NCBI GenBank assembly: GCA_964530215.1
Contig: CAZHAJ010000005.1
Coordinates: 1-33,905 of the forward strand
Direction: 5' to 3'
From: JAAXTT01 sp964530215
GTDB lineage: Bacteria; Bacillota; Desulfotomaculia; Desulfotomaculales; Desulfocucumaceae
DNA: 33,905 bases
Position 1 is the stretch's first letter. Every line of letters starts with the position of its first letter. The notes under the pieces are model-generated. The model was not told the origin of the DNA. It was given only the letters and a program-made list of their open reading frames with translations, and ran no database searches. Below, in pieces: positions 7,696-15,865 of the stretch. The position numbers were made by a program, and so were the translations under genes.

Positions 7696-8316
7696 CTATT
7701 CCCGATATTGCTCCAATTTTTCTAAAAAATCTGGATTGATCTGCAGTCCTAGCTCTTTAGCCCGATCAATATATCTAATGGCTTGGCGATAATCTCCTTT
7801 AAGAAAATATGCATAGCCCAGATTATTTACTCCCACTGCATAATCAGGGATAGTGCCCACCAGCTTTTCTCCGATTTCAACAGCTTTATCCAAATCACCT
7901 TTCTGCATATACGCACTTATTAGATTACCCCATGCCTGGGCTGTATCTGGTTCTAAATCAATAGCTTTCTCCAAAGCTTCAATAGCTTCCTGGGTTTTTC
8001 CCATTTCCATGTATATAAATCCCAGATTAGCATATCCCTTAGCATATTTAGGATTAATCTTAACTGCCATTAAGTTTACTTCCAGTAACTTTTCTATATC
8101 CCTTAATTGATAATAAATATATGCCAAATTTGCACAGGCCTCAAAAGGCCGGTGGTTATTATCTATAGCCTTATGAAAAACCTTAGCAGCCTCAGAAAAC
8201 ATTCCCCTGCCCATTAACTCAACCCCACAGTCGTAAAGAACAGTGGCACATTCAGGATCAGTCAGCAAGCTCTCCACTTGTTGGCTTATAGATGGTTCAT
8301 TTTTTAGTCTATTCAT
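7696..8316 (-). CDS. Tetratricopeptide-repeat protein
   Basis: A soluble 206-residue protein without signal peptide, made almost entirely of TPR units. The first (from about residue 25) is degenerate; clearer ones follow, such as AKGYANLGFIYMEMGKTQEA, AQAWGNLISAYMQKGDLDKA and VGVNNLGYAYFLKGDYRQA. TPRs form right-handed superhelices that bind partner proteins; the partner is unknown. It lies upstream of dsrC on the same strand with about 140 bases between, so co-transcription is possible but not shown. The lysA terminator lies upstream of it. Confidence 0.85.
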   Translation of the reverse strand: MNRLKNEPSISQQVESLLTDPECATVLYDCGVELMGRGMFSEAAKVFHKAIDNNHRPFEACANLAYIYYQLRDIEKLLEVNLMAVKINPKYAKGYANLGFIYMEMGKTQEAIEALEKAIDLEPDTAQAWGNLISAYMQKGDLDKAVEIGEKLVGTIPDYAVGVNNLGYAYFLKGDYRQAIRYIDRAKELGLQINPDFLEKLEQYRE

Positions 8317-8346
8317 TGAATTTCACTATCCTTGCTATTTTATGTG

Positions 8347-8376
8347 AAAAACGTAGCCGACAAAATACGACTACGT
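8347..8376 (-). terminator. Intrinsic terminator of lysA
   Basis: ACGTAG (8351-8356) and CTACGT (8371-8376) form a stem with partial inner pairing; on the minus strand it is followed by five Ts. It lies 38 bases past the lysA stop. Confidence 0.6.
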
Positions 8377-8414
8377 CAGATTCCTGCTTTTATAAGTCAG
8401 TAGTATTATTGGAA

Positions 8415-9659
8415 TTAAATATCCAGGGTTGAAAAATAATCTTCTATTGTTTCCGCTCTTCTGATCAGCTCTATACTGCCATCCGGCTTCAGCATCAGCT
8501 CAGCTGAGCGTAACTTTCCATTATAATTGAAACCCATGGCGTGTCCATGTGCCCCGGTATCATGAATAGCAATAATATCGCCTATTTCCATCATGGGAAG
8601 CTTGCGGTTTATCGCAAACTTATCGTTATTTTCACAAAGGGAACCCACAACGTCATAGATATAACCCAAAGGCCAATCCTCTTTGCCCAATACCGTCAGG
8701 TGATGATAAGCGCCATACATCCCGGGTCTCATAAGATTAGCCATGCAGGCATCTACGCCCACATAGTTTTTATATATCTCTTTCTTGTGCAGTACAGTGG
8801 TCACCAAATACCCGTAAGGACCTGTTATCATTCTTCCGCACTCCATATACAACTTCAAGGGGTGCAGTCCGTTTGGCACTATCTTTTCATCATAGACAGC
8901 TTTAATTCCCCTGCTCAAATAATTCAAATCCACCGGGTCTTCATCCGGCTTATAAGGGATCCCTATGCCACCGCCAAAATTCACAAACTCCATCTTAATG
9001 CCCAGTGTTCTATAAATCTCCAACACCAAATCGAACATCATACTGGCGGTTTCAATAAAGTAATTGGGATCCAGTTCATTGGAAATCACCATGGTATGAA
9101 CGCCAAACCGCTTGACACCTTTTTCCTGCATAATTCGATATGCATCCAAAAGCTGTTTCCTGGTTAGACCATATTTTGAATCCTCCGGATTTCCAATAAT
9201 GGCATTTCCACCCTCCTGCAATGGACCGGGATTGTAGCGGAAGCAAACCAGATCCGGAACTCCGGCATTGTTTTCCAAAAAAGGTATATGGGTAATATCG
9301 TCTAAATTAATTATTGCCCCCAGTTCTTTAGCTTTAACGAAGTCCTCTGCCGGCGTATCGTTAGAAGTAAACATTATTTCTTCCCCTACGATACCTGCTT
9401 TTTCTGCCAGCATAAGCTCCAGCAGTGAACTGCAGTCAGCACCTATTCCCTCTTCCTTTAATACCTTTAAAATTGAAGGATTGGGTGTTGCTTTAACAGC
9501 AAAATATTCCTTAAATTCAGGTGCCCAAGAGAAGGCTTTCAACAGATCTCGCACATTTTTCCTAATAGCCTCTTCATCATAAATATAAAAAGGGGTGGGA
9601 TATTCTTTGATTGTTTCAAGCAGTTTTTCTTTGTTAAAGGGTAATGTCTTATCAGCCAT
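8415..9659 (-). CDS. lysA: Diaminopimelate decarboxylase (fold-III PLP decarboxylase)
   Basis: The enzyme decarboxylates meso-diaminopimelate to lysine. It is an alanine-racemase-fold PLP protein: the Schiff-base lysine is in EYFAVKATPNP (K56), the glycine-rich phosphate site is FVNFGGGIGIPY, the ECGR motif follows, and the C-terminal part has CENND (usually CESGD) and GAHGHAMGFNYNG. The start at ATG 9659 has GGAGGAG six bases upstream and gives 414 residues. A longer frame to 9707 would run through the leader and is rejected. The CENND variant, with Asn in place of Ser-Gly, makes a related ornithine/arginine-type decarboxylase a minor alternative. It has its own promoter and terminator, so it is probably monocistronic, with an unusual structured leader. 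Confidence 0.88.
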   Translation of the reverse strand: MADKTLPFNKEKLLETIKEYPTPFYIYDEEAIRKNVRDLLKAFSWAPEFKEYFAVKATPNPSILKVLKEEGIGADCSSLLELMLAEKAGIVGEEIMFTSNDTPAEDFVKAKELGAIINLDDITHIPFLENNAGVPDLVCFRYNPGPLQEGGNAIIGNPEDSKYGLTRKQLLDAYRIMQEKGVKRFGVHTMVISNELDPNYFIETASMMFDLVLEIYRTLGIKMEFVNFGGGIGIPYKPDEDPVDLNYLSRGIKAVYDEKIVPNGLHPLKLYMECGRMITGPYGYLVTTVLHKKEIYKNYVGVDACMANLMRPGMYGAYHHLTVLGKEDWPLGYIYDVVGSLCENNDKFAINRKLPMMEIGDIIAIHDTGAHGHAMGFNYNGKLRSAELMLKPDGSIELIRRAETIEDYFSTLDI

Positions 9660-9663
9660 CAAA

Positions 9664-9733
9664 TGCTCCTCCGTACGGTTTTTTAGATCAGTTTCCCCAA
9701 AAAGCACGGAGAAACCAGTTTATTCACTATTTG
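9664..9733 (-). promoter_or_regulatory. lysA 5' UTR with two mutually exclusive hairpins, one masking the ribosome-binding site
   Basis: On the minus strand, GTTTCTCC (complement of 9708-9715) can pair with GGGGAAAC (complement of 9691-9698): eight pairs with one G-U and a nine-base loop. The overlapping segment CTCCGTGC (complement of 9704-9711) can instead pair with GTACGGAG (complement of 9669-9676): eight pairs with one G-U. The second pairing takes up half of the GGAGGAG Shine-Dalgarno. Both helices need the same CTCC, so they exclude each other. The 75-base leader is too short for a lysine riboswitch. The pairing is seen directly; a regulatory role is inferred. Confidence 0.45.
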
Positions 9734-9763
9734 ATTATATAGTTGTTTACATTAAAATTGCAA
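9734..9763 (-). promoter_or_regulatory. Sigma-A promoter of lysA
   Basis: On the minus strand TTGCAA (9763-9758) and TATAAT (9739-9734) are 18 bases apart, placing the start about 70 bases before the lysA ATG. Confidence 0.75.
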
Positions 9764-9791
9764 GGGTATTCGAATTTTCAATTTTCGGCAC

Positions 9792-11486
9792 TTATTTGCC
9801 TGATTTTTGTATCTTTGCCCAGCTATCTTTCAGAGGTACAATTCTGTTAAAAACCAACGCATCTTGCTTTGAATCTTTATAATCCAAAGCAAAATAACCA
9901 TGCCTAAAAAACTGATAGCGGTTCCCCAGATCGGCTCTTGCCAAAGCTGGCTCCATCAGACAATGACTCAGGGTCTCCAATGAATTTTGATTAAAACAAT
10001 CTTTAAAGTCCGTGCCGTCACCATCATCGGGATTTTCCTTTATGAATAAGCGGTCATATAGTCTAATTTCAGCCTTCACCGCATCAATAGCCGATACCCA
10101 GTGCAATGTCCCCTTTACCTTGCGGGCATCCCCCCCGGGGGTACCGCTCTTGGTATCCGGGTCATAGGTACAGCGCAGTTCAAGCACTTGCCCATTTTCG
10201 TCCTTAACAACCTCATTACATTTAATTATATACGCATATTTTAACCTGACTTCTGCTCCCGGTTGCAAACGGAAATACTTTTTGGGCGGATTTTCCATAA
10301 AATCCTGCTGTTCAATATACAATTCTTTTGAAAATGGAATTTTCCTGGAACCCAAATCAGGGTTATCCGGATTGTATTCTGCTTCAAGTTCCTCCACTTG
10401 CCCGTCAGGATAATTATCAATAATCACCTTTAGTGGACGCATAACCGCCATAACCCTGGGGGCCTTATAGTTTAAATCTTCCCTTAGACAATGCTCCAAA
10501 AGAGCTATATCCACAATACTATTGGCTTTCGCTACCCCGATGCGCTCACAAAAATCCCTAATTGCTTCCGGCGTATAGCCCCGCCTGCGCAACCCGGAAA
10601 TGGTGGGCATTCTGGGGTCATCCCAGCTGTCCACAAAGCCTTCCTCCACCAGTTGACGCAGCTTTCTTTTACTCATAACGGTGTAATTTAGGTTAAGGCG
10701 TGCAAATTCAATCTGTTGTGGACCACCTTTAACATTGCATGCTTCCAACACCCAATCGTATAAAGGTCGGTGATCTTCAAACTCCAACGTACACAGGGAA
10801 TGGGTGATGTTTTCAAAGTAGTCAGAAAGGGGATGGGCATAATCATACATAGGATAAATACACCATTTATCACCGGTACGATGATGGGTAGCCCTCATTA
10901 TACGGTAAAGCACCGGATCCCTCATATTTAAGTTAGAAGAAGACATATCTATCTTGGCCCTCAACACCTTGGAACCATCAGGAAATTCCCCATCCCTCAT
11001 TTTTTGAAACAAGCTGAGGTTTTCTTCCACCAAACGATTGCGATATGGGCTCTCCTTGCCCGGTTGGGTTAAAGTGCCTCTGTATTTTCTGATTTCCTCA
11101 GGACACAAGTCACAAACATATGCCCTCCCGTCCCGGATCAATTGCTCAGCATAGCTATATAATTTATCAAAATAATCAGAAGCATAGTATATCCGGTCTT
11201 CCCAGTCAAAGCCCAGCCATTTAACATCTTCCATAATAGAGTCCACGTATTCAGTATCCTCTTTGGTGGGGTTGGTATCGTCAAACCTCAGGTTGCATAA
11301 ACCATTGTATTTGATAGCGGTGCCAAAGTTAAGACAGATAGACTTAGCATGCCCTATATGAAGATATCCGTTGGGCTCGGGAGGAAACCTGGTATGCACC
11401 GAACCCTGATATTTCCCTGTTTTGATATCCTCCTCAATAATGTCATGAATAAAATTATTTGGCATATTTTCCTTGTCAACAGTCAT
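9792..11486 (-). CDS. glnS: Glutaminyl-tRNA synthetase
   Basis: A class I synthetase of 564 residues charging tRNA-Gln directly. Visible are the HIGH motif in PPEPNGYLHIGHAKS (43-46), the KMSKS-equivalent VMSKRKL (271-275), and a C-terminal beta-barrel anticodon-binding region from about residue 345. The ATG at 11486 has AGAGGT upstream. Most Firmicutes make Gln-tRNA indirectly with GatCAB; GlnRS in some clostridial lineages is generally explained by horizontal acquisition. Base use looks like that of its neighbours, so any transfer is old. It follows the TRIC gene by 56 bases but has a promoter of its own. Confidence 0.97.
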   Translation of the reverse strand: MTVDKENMPNNFIHDIIEEDIKTGKYQGSVHTRFPPEPNGYLHIGHAKSICLNFGTAIKYNGLCNLRFDDTNPTKEDTEYVDSIMEDVKWLGFDWEDRIYYASDYFDKLYSYAEQLIRDGRAYVCDLCPEEIRKYRGTLTQPGKESPYRNRLVEENLSLFQKMRDGEFPDGSKVLRAKIDMSSSNLNMRDPVLYRIMRATHHRTGDKWCIYPMYDYAHPLSDYFENITHSLCTLEFEDHRPLYDWVLEACNVKGGPQQIEFARLNLNYTVMSKRKLRQLVEEGFVDSWDDPRMPTISGLRRRGYTPEAIRDFCERIGVAKANSIVDIALLEHCLREDLNYKAPRVMAVMRPLKVIIDNYPDGQVEELEAEYNPDNPDLGSRKIPFSKELYIEQQDFMENPPKKYFRLQPGAEVRLKYAYIIKCNEVVKDENGQVLELRCTYDPDTKSGTPGGDARKVKGTLHWVSAIDAVKAEIRLYDRLFIKENPDDGDGTDFKDCFNQNSLETLSHCLMEPALARADLGNRYQFFRHGYFALDYKDSKQDALVFNRIVPLKDSWAKIQKSGK

Positions 11487-11524
11487 TATCAGTACCTCTT
11501 TTTTTATAATTTTTAAACTTTTAA

Positions 11525-11533
11525 ATTATACCA
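11525..11533 (-). promoter_or_regulatory. Extended -10 promoter of glnS
   Basis: On the minus strand TGGTATAAT (complement of 11525-11533) matches an extended -10 (TGnTATAAT) in the short spacer after the TRIC stop; the -35 region is poor. It lies about 40 bases before the glnS start. Confidence 0.6.
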
Positions 11534-11542
11534 TAACAGCTG

Positions 11543-12187
11543 CTACTTAAGAAGATTGGCTTGGTCAATTCCTTTTTTTCGTATAAAGTTCCAGTTAAAT
11601 TTGATGGCAAGAAGCCGTAACACAATTACCACTGTGGCACTTATCAGCATAACCGGTGACTCAGGAATCCCAAGCCGATAGAGTATTACATAAGTAACAG
11701 CCCCGATGAGACAAGCCATGGCATAAAAGTCCCTCACCAATATCATTGGCATTTCTTTAGCAATTATATCCCTTAACATTCCTCCAACCACTGAAGTTAT
11801 AAGACCTACTAATACCGCCCCAAACAAAGGAACACCAAATGTCAGTGCCCTGGAGACACCGATACACACAAAGGTACCCAAACCCACTGCGTCCATTACC
11901 AATATTACCGAATTTATCTTTAACAGTCGTTCATAAAAAATAAAAGCACAAAAGGCACTTAATAAAATTACATAGATATAATGAGCATTGTAAAAAATAA
12001 ATAATTCCTGATTTCCCAGCATTACTTCCCTGGTGGTTCCGCCTCCAATGGCAGTTACCAAGGCCAGTACAAATACTCCAAAAAGATCCATTCCCTTTCG
12101 AATGGCCAAAATCCCTCCACTGAGACCGAAAGCAAAAGTTCCCACCAAATCAAGGGCATATAGTAACGTCACCAAACCACCCCACAC
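11543..12187 (-). CDS. TRIC-family (UPF0126) inner-membrane cation channel-like protein
   Basis: A 214-residue polytopic protein with about seven hydrophobic segments built from two repeats. Each repeat has the family's glycine-rich kink followed by a charged pair: IGGGTTREV near residue 47 and VGGMLRDI near 138. Prokaryotic TRIC homologues form trimeric potassium-permeable channels; the physiological role in bacteria is unsettled. The start is a GTG at 12187 with weak upstream GGGAAA. A second in-frame GTG shortly after (before TLLYALD) has GGGGTGG close by and is an alternative. It lies upstream of glnS. Confidence 0.85.
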   Translation of the reverse strand: MWGGLVTLLYALDLVGTFAFGLSGGILAIRKGMDLFGVFVLALVTAIGGGTTREVMLGNQELFIFYNAHYIYVILLSAFCAFIFYERLLKINSVILVMDAVGLGTFVCIGVSRALTFGVPLFGAVLVGLITSVVGGMLRDIIAKEMPMILVRDFYAMACLIGAVTYVILYRLGIPESPVMLISATVVIVLRLLAIKFNWNFIRKKGIDQANLLK

Positions 12188-12283
12188 TTTCCCGCAGACA
12201 GTTTGTATATATTAAGCAATGGTAACCAACAAATTTTCTTTTCATTCAATATACTTCTTGACTATTTTTACGGGCAGCGTTTC

Positions 12284-12320
12284 TAAAACAAGGCCCGAGA
12301 AGCAAAAATCTCGAGCCTTG
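12284..12320 (-). terminator. Intrinsic terminator of the hemerythrin gene
   Basis: CAAGGCCCGAGA (12289-12300) pairs with TCTCGAGCCTTG (12309-12320) with one mismatch and an eight-base loop; on the minus strand four Ts follow. It lies 30 bases after the hemerythrin stop. Confidence 0.85.
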
Positions 12321-12349
12321 ATATTATAAATCTTACTTTATAAAATTTA

Positions 12350-12745
12350 TTATTTATTTGCAACAATCATTTTATCTTTCTCTAAAATATGTGTTCCAAT
12401 CCAGGTAACTACATAATCCATAATATCCAGCAGGTAAGCATTTTGATTCTCATCCAATTTAGTTAAATCGATACCTTCAATTTTTTCTATAAACTGGGCG
12501 TGCTCTTTTTTATGGGAAAAGTAGTTTTTATATGCTATGGTTTGCATATATTTTTCTTCGGAATCAAAATGATAGATGGTGTAATCCTTAAGTTCCTCCA
12601 GGAGCTTTAGGATTCTATCATACTTATCCACTGCAACACTGTCTTTAATTAATAAAAAAATATCATCTGCAATCTCAAATAGTTTTTTGTGCTGTTCATC
12701 TACTAGAGGAATTCCTGTCCTATACTCTTCTTTCCAAGAGATCAT
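12350..12745 (-). CDS. Bacteriohemerythrin
   Basis: A stand-alone hemerythrin domain of 131 residues that binds oxygen at a di-iron site, thought to sense, store or scavenge oxygen in anaerobes. All seven iron ligands are present: H19 (VDEQH), H59 and E63 (YHFDSEEKY), H78 and H82 (SHKKEH), H119 and D124 (THILEKD). The ATG at 12745 has GGAGGT seven bases upstream; a longer frame to 12799 covers the promoter region and is rejected. It is flanked by its own promoter and terminator, so it is a single-gene unit. The nearby ABC importer lies upstream on the same strand. Confidence 0.95.
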   Translation of the reverse strand: MISWKEEYRTGIPLVDEQHKKLFEIADDIFLLIKDSVAVDKYDRILKLLEELKDYTIYHFDSEEKYMQTIAYKNYFSHKKEHAQFIEKIEGIDLTKLDENQNAYLLDIMDYVVTWIGTHILEKDKMIVANK

Positions 12746-12770
12746 AAGCACAACCTCCACTTTTATAAAC

Positions 12771-12799
12771 AACATACCATTTTTTGTCATGCTATTCAA
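12771..12799 (-). promoter_or_regulatory. Probable promoter of the hemerythrin gene
   Basis: On the minus strand TTGAAT (12799-12794) and TATGTT (12776-12771) are 17 bases apart, with TGG before the -10 (extended -10). It lies about 25 bases before the ATG. Confidence 0.55.
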
Positions 12800-12851
12800 G
12801 ATTTAATCTCAATATCTAGGGTTTATTGTCACGCTATGTCGAATCAAAAGC

Positions 12852-13649
12852 CTAGGTGGTTAAAAGCATTCGATCATTTTCCAAGGCACTGCCGCTTTCC
12901 CTTTCAAACATTTCCAGCAAATCACACACCCTTGTTTCAGCTTTTTTATCTCCATGTATGTCCAATAATATTGTACCCTCATGCAGCATTAACAATCTAT
13001 TGCCAAAGGAGAGTGCCTGTTCCATATTGTGAGTAACCATCATGGTGGTGAGCTTATTATCTTCCACGATAGATCTGGTGAGATCCATGACTTTATCAGC
13101 GGTTTTGGGATCCAATGCCGCTGTGTGTTCATCCAGTAGCAACAATGAAGGTGTAGTAATGGTAGCCATCAACAAGGTTAAGGCCTGCCTCTGACCACCG
13201 GACAACAAGCCCACTTTTGCTGAAAGCCTGTTCTCCAGACCCAACTCAAACAATTCTAAACGTTCCTGAAAAAAACTTCTTTCACTGCGGCTAACGCCCC
13301 AGCGCAAACTTTTTGGCCGCCCCCTGCGCATTGCTAAAGCTAAGTTTTCCTCAATGGTCATTGACCCGGCTGTACCCAGCATGGGGTCCTGAAAAACCCG
13401 CCCGATACTTCCTGCTCTCTTATGCTCCTGTTCATTGTGAATTTCTCTGCCCGCCAGCACTATTCTTCCTTTATCAATGGAAATAACACCGGCCACCGCA
13501 TTTAATAAAGTGGATTTCCCGGCACCGTTTCCGCCTATAATGGTTACTATATCTCCCAACTTCAAGTGCAATGTTATATCGGTTAAAGCAATTTTCTCGT
13601 TAATACTGCCGGCATTAAAGGTCTTGCTGACAGATTCAACAAGCAGCAT
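12852..13649 (-). CDS. ABC transporter ATP-binding protein (ABC_sub_bind system)
   Basis: ATPase of the importer encoded with the next two genes. It has 265 residues from the ATG at 13649, which has GGAGGTG upstream; a longer frame overlapping the permease is rejected. Walker A is GGNGAGKST (39-47), the signature is LLSGGQRQ, and Walker B is LLLLDEHTAALD, followed by VTHNMEQAL with the switch histidine. The gene overlaps the end of the permease gene by 14 bases. In related clusters this protein is YtrB/TrpZ-like; the ligand is unproven. Confidence 0.93.
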   Translation of the reverse strand: MLLVESVSKTFNAGSINEKIALTDITLHLKLGDIVTIIGGNGAGKSTLLNAVAGVISIDKGRIVLAGREIHNEQEHKRAGSIGRVFQDPMLGTAGSMTIEENLALAMRRGRPKSLRWGVSRSERSFFQERLELFELGLENRLSAKVGLLSGGQRQALTLLMATITTPSLLLLDEHTAALDPKTADKVMDLTRSIVEDNKLTTMMVTHNMEQALSFGNRLLMLHEGTILLDIHGDKKAETRVCDLLEMFERESGSALENDRMLLTT

Positions 13650-14532
13650 TTTTTTCACCTCCACCACGGGTACGCTTGGATATATACTCCTTAAGTACCG
13701 GTGAAGATAGCGCCAAAGCAACCAAGATGGCGGTAAAAAGTTTCAGGTCTGTGGGGGCTAGTCCCAATTGCAGTACCAATGCAATCACTAGTCTGTATAT
13801 GATGGAACCCACCACCACTGCTATTAGGCAGCGCAATAGAGTGTGCCTGCCGAAAAGAACTTCTCCCACAATCACCGAAGCCAATCCCACAATTATCATA
13901 CCTATGCCCATACCCACATCGGCGAATCCTTGCTTTTGCGCCACCATAGCACCGGCAAAAGCAATAAGACCGTTGCTGAGACTTAGGCCTATGATCTTCA
14001 TTATGTTGGTATTTACTCCCAAACTTCTAATCATCTGCTCATTGTCTCCGGTGGCACGCAAAGAAAGACCTACTTCAGTTTCTAGAAATAAGTACACTAT
14101 TAGGATTACCACAATAACCACAGCCAAGCCTAAAACAACCACCGCCGAGTCGTTAAGCCCAAAAACTGTGGTATAAATTGTATCCATACGTAGCAGGGAA
14201 ATCATAGATTTACCCATTATCCGAAGGTTTATGGAGTATAGTGCAATCATGGACAATATGCCTGCTAAAAGAGGAGTAATCCTCAGTTGGGTGTGCAGAA
14301 AACCGGTCACAAGACCTGCAACCATACCACAAAGCAAAGCCATAACGGTGCCCAACCAAGGATTATTTCCGATAATTATCATGTGGGCGGCAACCGCCGC
14401 CCCCAATGGAAAACTTCCATCCACTGTTAAGTCAGGAAAGTCCAGTATGCGATAGGTTAGGTAAACCCCCAGAACCATAACCCCATATAGCAATCCTTGC
14501 TCCAGAACTCCAACCAAAACACTACCAGACAT
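13636..14532 (-). CDS. ABC transporter permease (branched-chain type, ABC_sub_bind system)
   Basis: A 298-residue membrane protein of the BPD_transp_2 superfamily with about eight or nine hydrophobic segments. The family-typical YRILDFPDLTVDGSFPLGAA sequence is near the N-terminus and SNGLIAFAGAMVAQKQGFAD is in the middle. It forms the channel of the importer with the lipoprotein and ATPase encoded on either side. The gene starts at ATG 14532, 47 bases after the lipoprotein stop. Confidence 0.92.
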   Translation of the reverse strand: MSGSVLVGVLEQGLLYGVMVLGVYLTYRILDFPDLTVDGSFPLGAAVAAHMIIIGNNPWLGTVMALLCGMVAGLVTGFLHTQLRITPLLAGILSMIALYSINLRIMGKSMISLLRMDTIYTTVFGLNDSAVVVLGLAVVIVVILIVYLFLETEVGLSLRATGDNEQMIRSLGVNTNIMKIIGLSLSNGLIAFAGAMVAQKQGFADVGMGIGMIIVGLASVIVGEVLFGRHTLLRCLIAVVVGSIIYRLVIALVLQLGLAPTDLKLFTAILVALALSSPVLKEYISKRTRGGGEKNAAC

Positions 14533-14579
14533 TATTCCTCCACCAGTTGTTTTTATATTTAATAATTTTACTAAAAAGT

Positions 14580-15584
14580 CTACTGAATTAACCTAGCAGC
14601 TTTTGCCTTAATTTCATCAGTTACAGTTACGCCCATTCTCTCAGCAGCTTGCAGGTTGATTACAATACTGCTTTCCTGCTGTTCCTCTATCGCCATATCC
14701 TGAGGGTTATCACCCTTTAATATTCTTAAAGCCATTTCCCCTGTCTGGCTTCCCAATTTGGCATAATCAATTCCTAAAGTTGCCAGAGCGCCCTGCTCAA
14801 CGGAATTTGTCTCCCCTGCAATCACCGGTATTTTTTCTGTTTCAGCTACTTGCAGAACTGCTGATATCGAAGATATGACCATATTATCGGTGGGCAGATA
14901 AATGGCATCCACTTTGCCGATTAAAGACTGGGCTGCCTGCATCACTTCATTGGTGGAAGTTACCGTTGCCTCCACCAGCTCAAAACCCAGCCCCGGAGCG
15001 GCTTCTCTGGCAATCTGCAGTTGCACCTCTGAGTTTATTTCACTGGAACTATAAATAACACCCACTGTTTTGGCACCGGGCACAAAATCTTTAATTAATT
15101 CCAACTGCTTGGCCACCGGATTCATATCTGTGGTACCGGTAACGTTAGTACCCGGCTTCTCAAGGCTTTCAACCAGTTTTGCCGCAACCGGATCTGTAAC
15201 AGCTGTGATCAAAATAGGAATATCCTTGGTTTCATTGGCCATTGTCATGGCTGAAGGTGTAGCTATCGCCAATATTATGTCTTTTTTATCCTGAACAAAC
15301 TTACTGGCAATTGACTGCAAAGTGGCTTGATCACCCTGGGCATTTTGATAGTCAACTATCAAGTTGTCCCCTTCAACATAACCGTTTTGAGCCAAAGTAT
15401 CCAAAAAACCTTCCCGGGCAGCATCCAGTGCGGGATGCTCAGCAATTTGGATGATTCCCAGTTTTACAACTTCGCCTTCACCCGAACCGCTGTCTCCGCC
15501 ACAACCAACCAAAATCCCCAGCATAGACACTAGCAACAAACCAAGCACTACCCCTTTAACTTTTCGGTAAAAATTTTTCTTCAT
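14580..15584 (-). CDS. ABC transporter substrate-binding lipoprotein (ABC_sub_bind family)
   Basis: A periplasmic-binding-fold lipoprotein of 334 residues. The signal peptide ends at an LVGC lipobox (C28), followed by a Gly/Ser linker. The body shows family motifs such as VKLGIIQIAEHPALDAAREG, VTDPVAAKLVESLEKPGTNVTG and GALATLGIDYAKLGSQTGEMALRIL. Members behind T-boxes have been proposed as tryptophan or other amino-acid importers (TrpXYZ). Here the T-box bulge reads TGGT, which does not favour tRNA-Trp with a G discriminator, so I leave the ligand open. AAGGAG precedes the ATG. Confidence 0.92.
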   Translation of the reverse strand: MKKNFYRKVKGVVLGLLLVSMLGILVGCGGDSGSGEGEVVKLGIIQIAEHPALDAAREGFLDTLAQNGYVEGDNLIVDYQNAQGDQATLQSIASKFVQDKKDIILAIATPSAMTMANETKDIPILITAVTDPVAAKLVESLEKPGTNVTGTTDMNPVAKQLELIKDFVPGAKTVGVIYSSSEINSEVQLQIAREAAPGLGFELVEATVTSTNEVMQAAQSLIGKVDAIYLPTDNMVISSISAVLQVAETEKIPVIAGETNSVEQGALATLGIDYAKLGSQTGEMALRILKGDNPQDMAIEEQQESSIVINLQAAERMGVTVTDEIKAKAARLIQ

Positions 15585-15609
15585 TTTTTTCGCTCCTTTT
15601 TATTTATTG

Positions 15610-15770
15610 AACAATGCAATAAAAAACTCTCATCCCAAGGGACGAGAGGTTGCCCACTGCGTTACCACTCCAGTTGCCCCACAATTTAACGGGACTAACT
15701 TTATGAAAGCAAAGATATATTTCTATACTCCATCCCATAATGTGGGACTAAATCAACTTCTTATAAATTA
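15610..15770 (-). promoter_or_regulatory. Diverged, short T-box leader of the ABC importer
   Basis: On the minus strand GGAGTGGTAACGCAGTGGG (complement of about 15653-15671) matches a T-box core with TGGTAACGC instead of TGGTACCGC. It is followed by the characteristic CTCTCGTCCC arm and a terminator. Upstream there are two similar blocks beginning TTAGTCCC and ending GGAG. I could not find the usual AGAGAG and GGTG distal motifs, and only about 150 bases separate the likely promoter from the terminator, so Stem I must be short or degenerate. The specifier could not be read. Confidence 0.65.
15621..15648 (-). terminator. Terminator within the ABC importer T-box leader
   Basis: On the minus strand CTCTCGTCCC pairs with GGGATGAGAG (ten pairs, one G-U) around a two-base loop, followed by six Ts. 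Confidence 0.9.
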
Positions 15771-15775
15771 CGGAT

Positions 15776-15805
15776 AGTTTATCATTCTGACTATGCTTTT
15801 GGCAA
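15776..15805 (-). promoter_or_regulatory. Candidate promoter of the ABC importer operon
   Basis: On the minus strand TTGCCA (15805-15800) and TAAACT (15781-15776) are 18 bases apart, just upstream of the T-box leader. The -10 is imperfect. Confidence 0.45.
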
Positions 15806-15865
15806 GATGTTTTTAGCAGCAACGACTTTATGTAGACCATTTTTATTTTGTGACATTCTCAAGGG

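Noticed and set aside
9664..9763. Lysine riboswitch before lysA
   Set aside because: Only about 75 bases separate promoter and start, and no L-box motifs are visible.
15610..15770. Firm assignment of the ABC importer as a tryptophan transporter
   Set aside because: The specifier is unreadable and the TGGT bulge argues against tRNA-Trp with a G discriminator.
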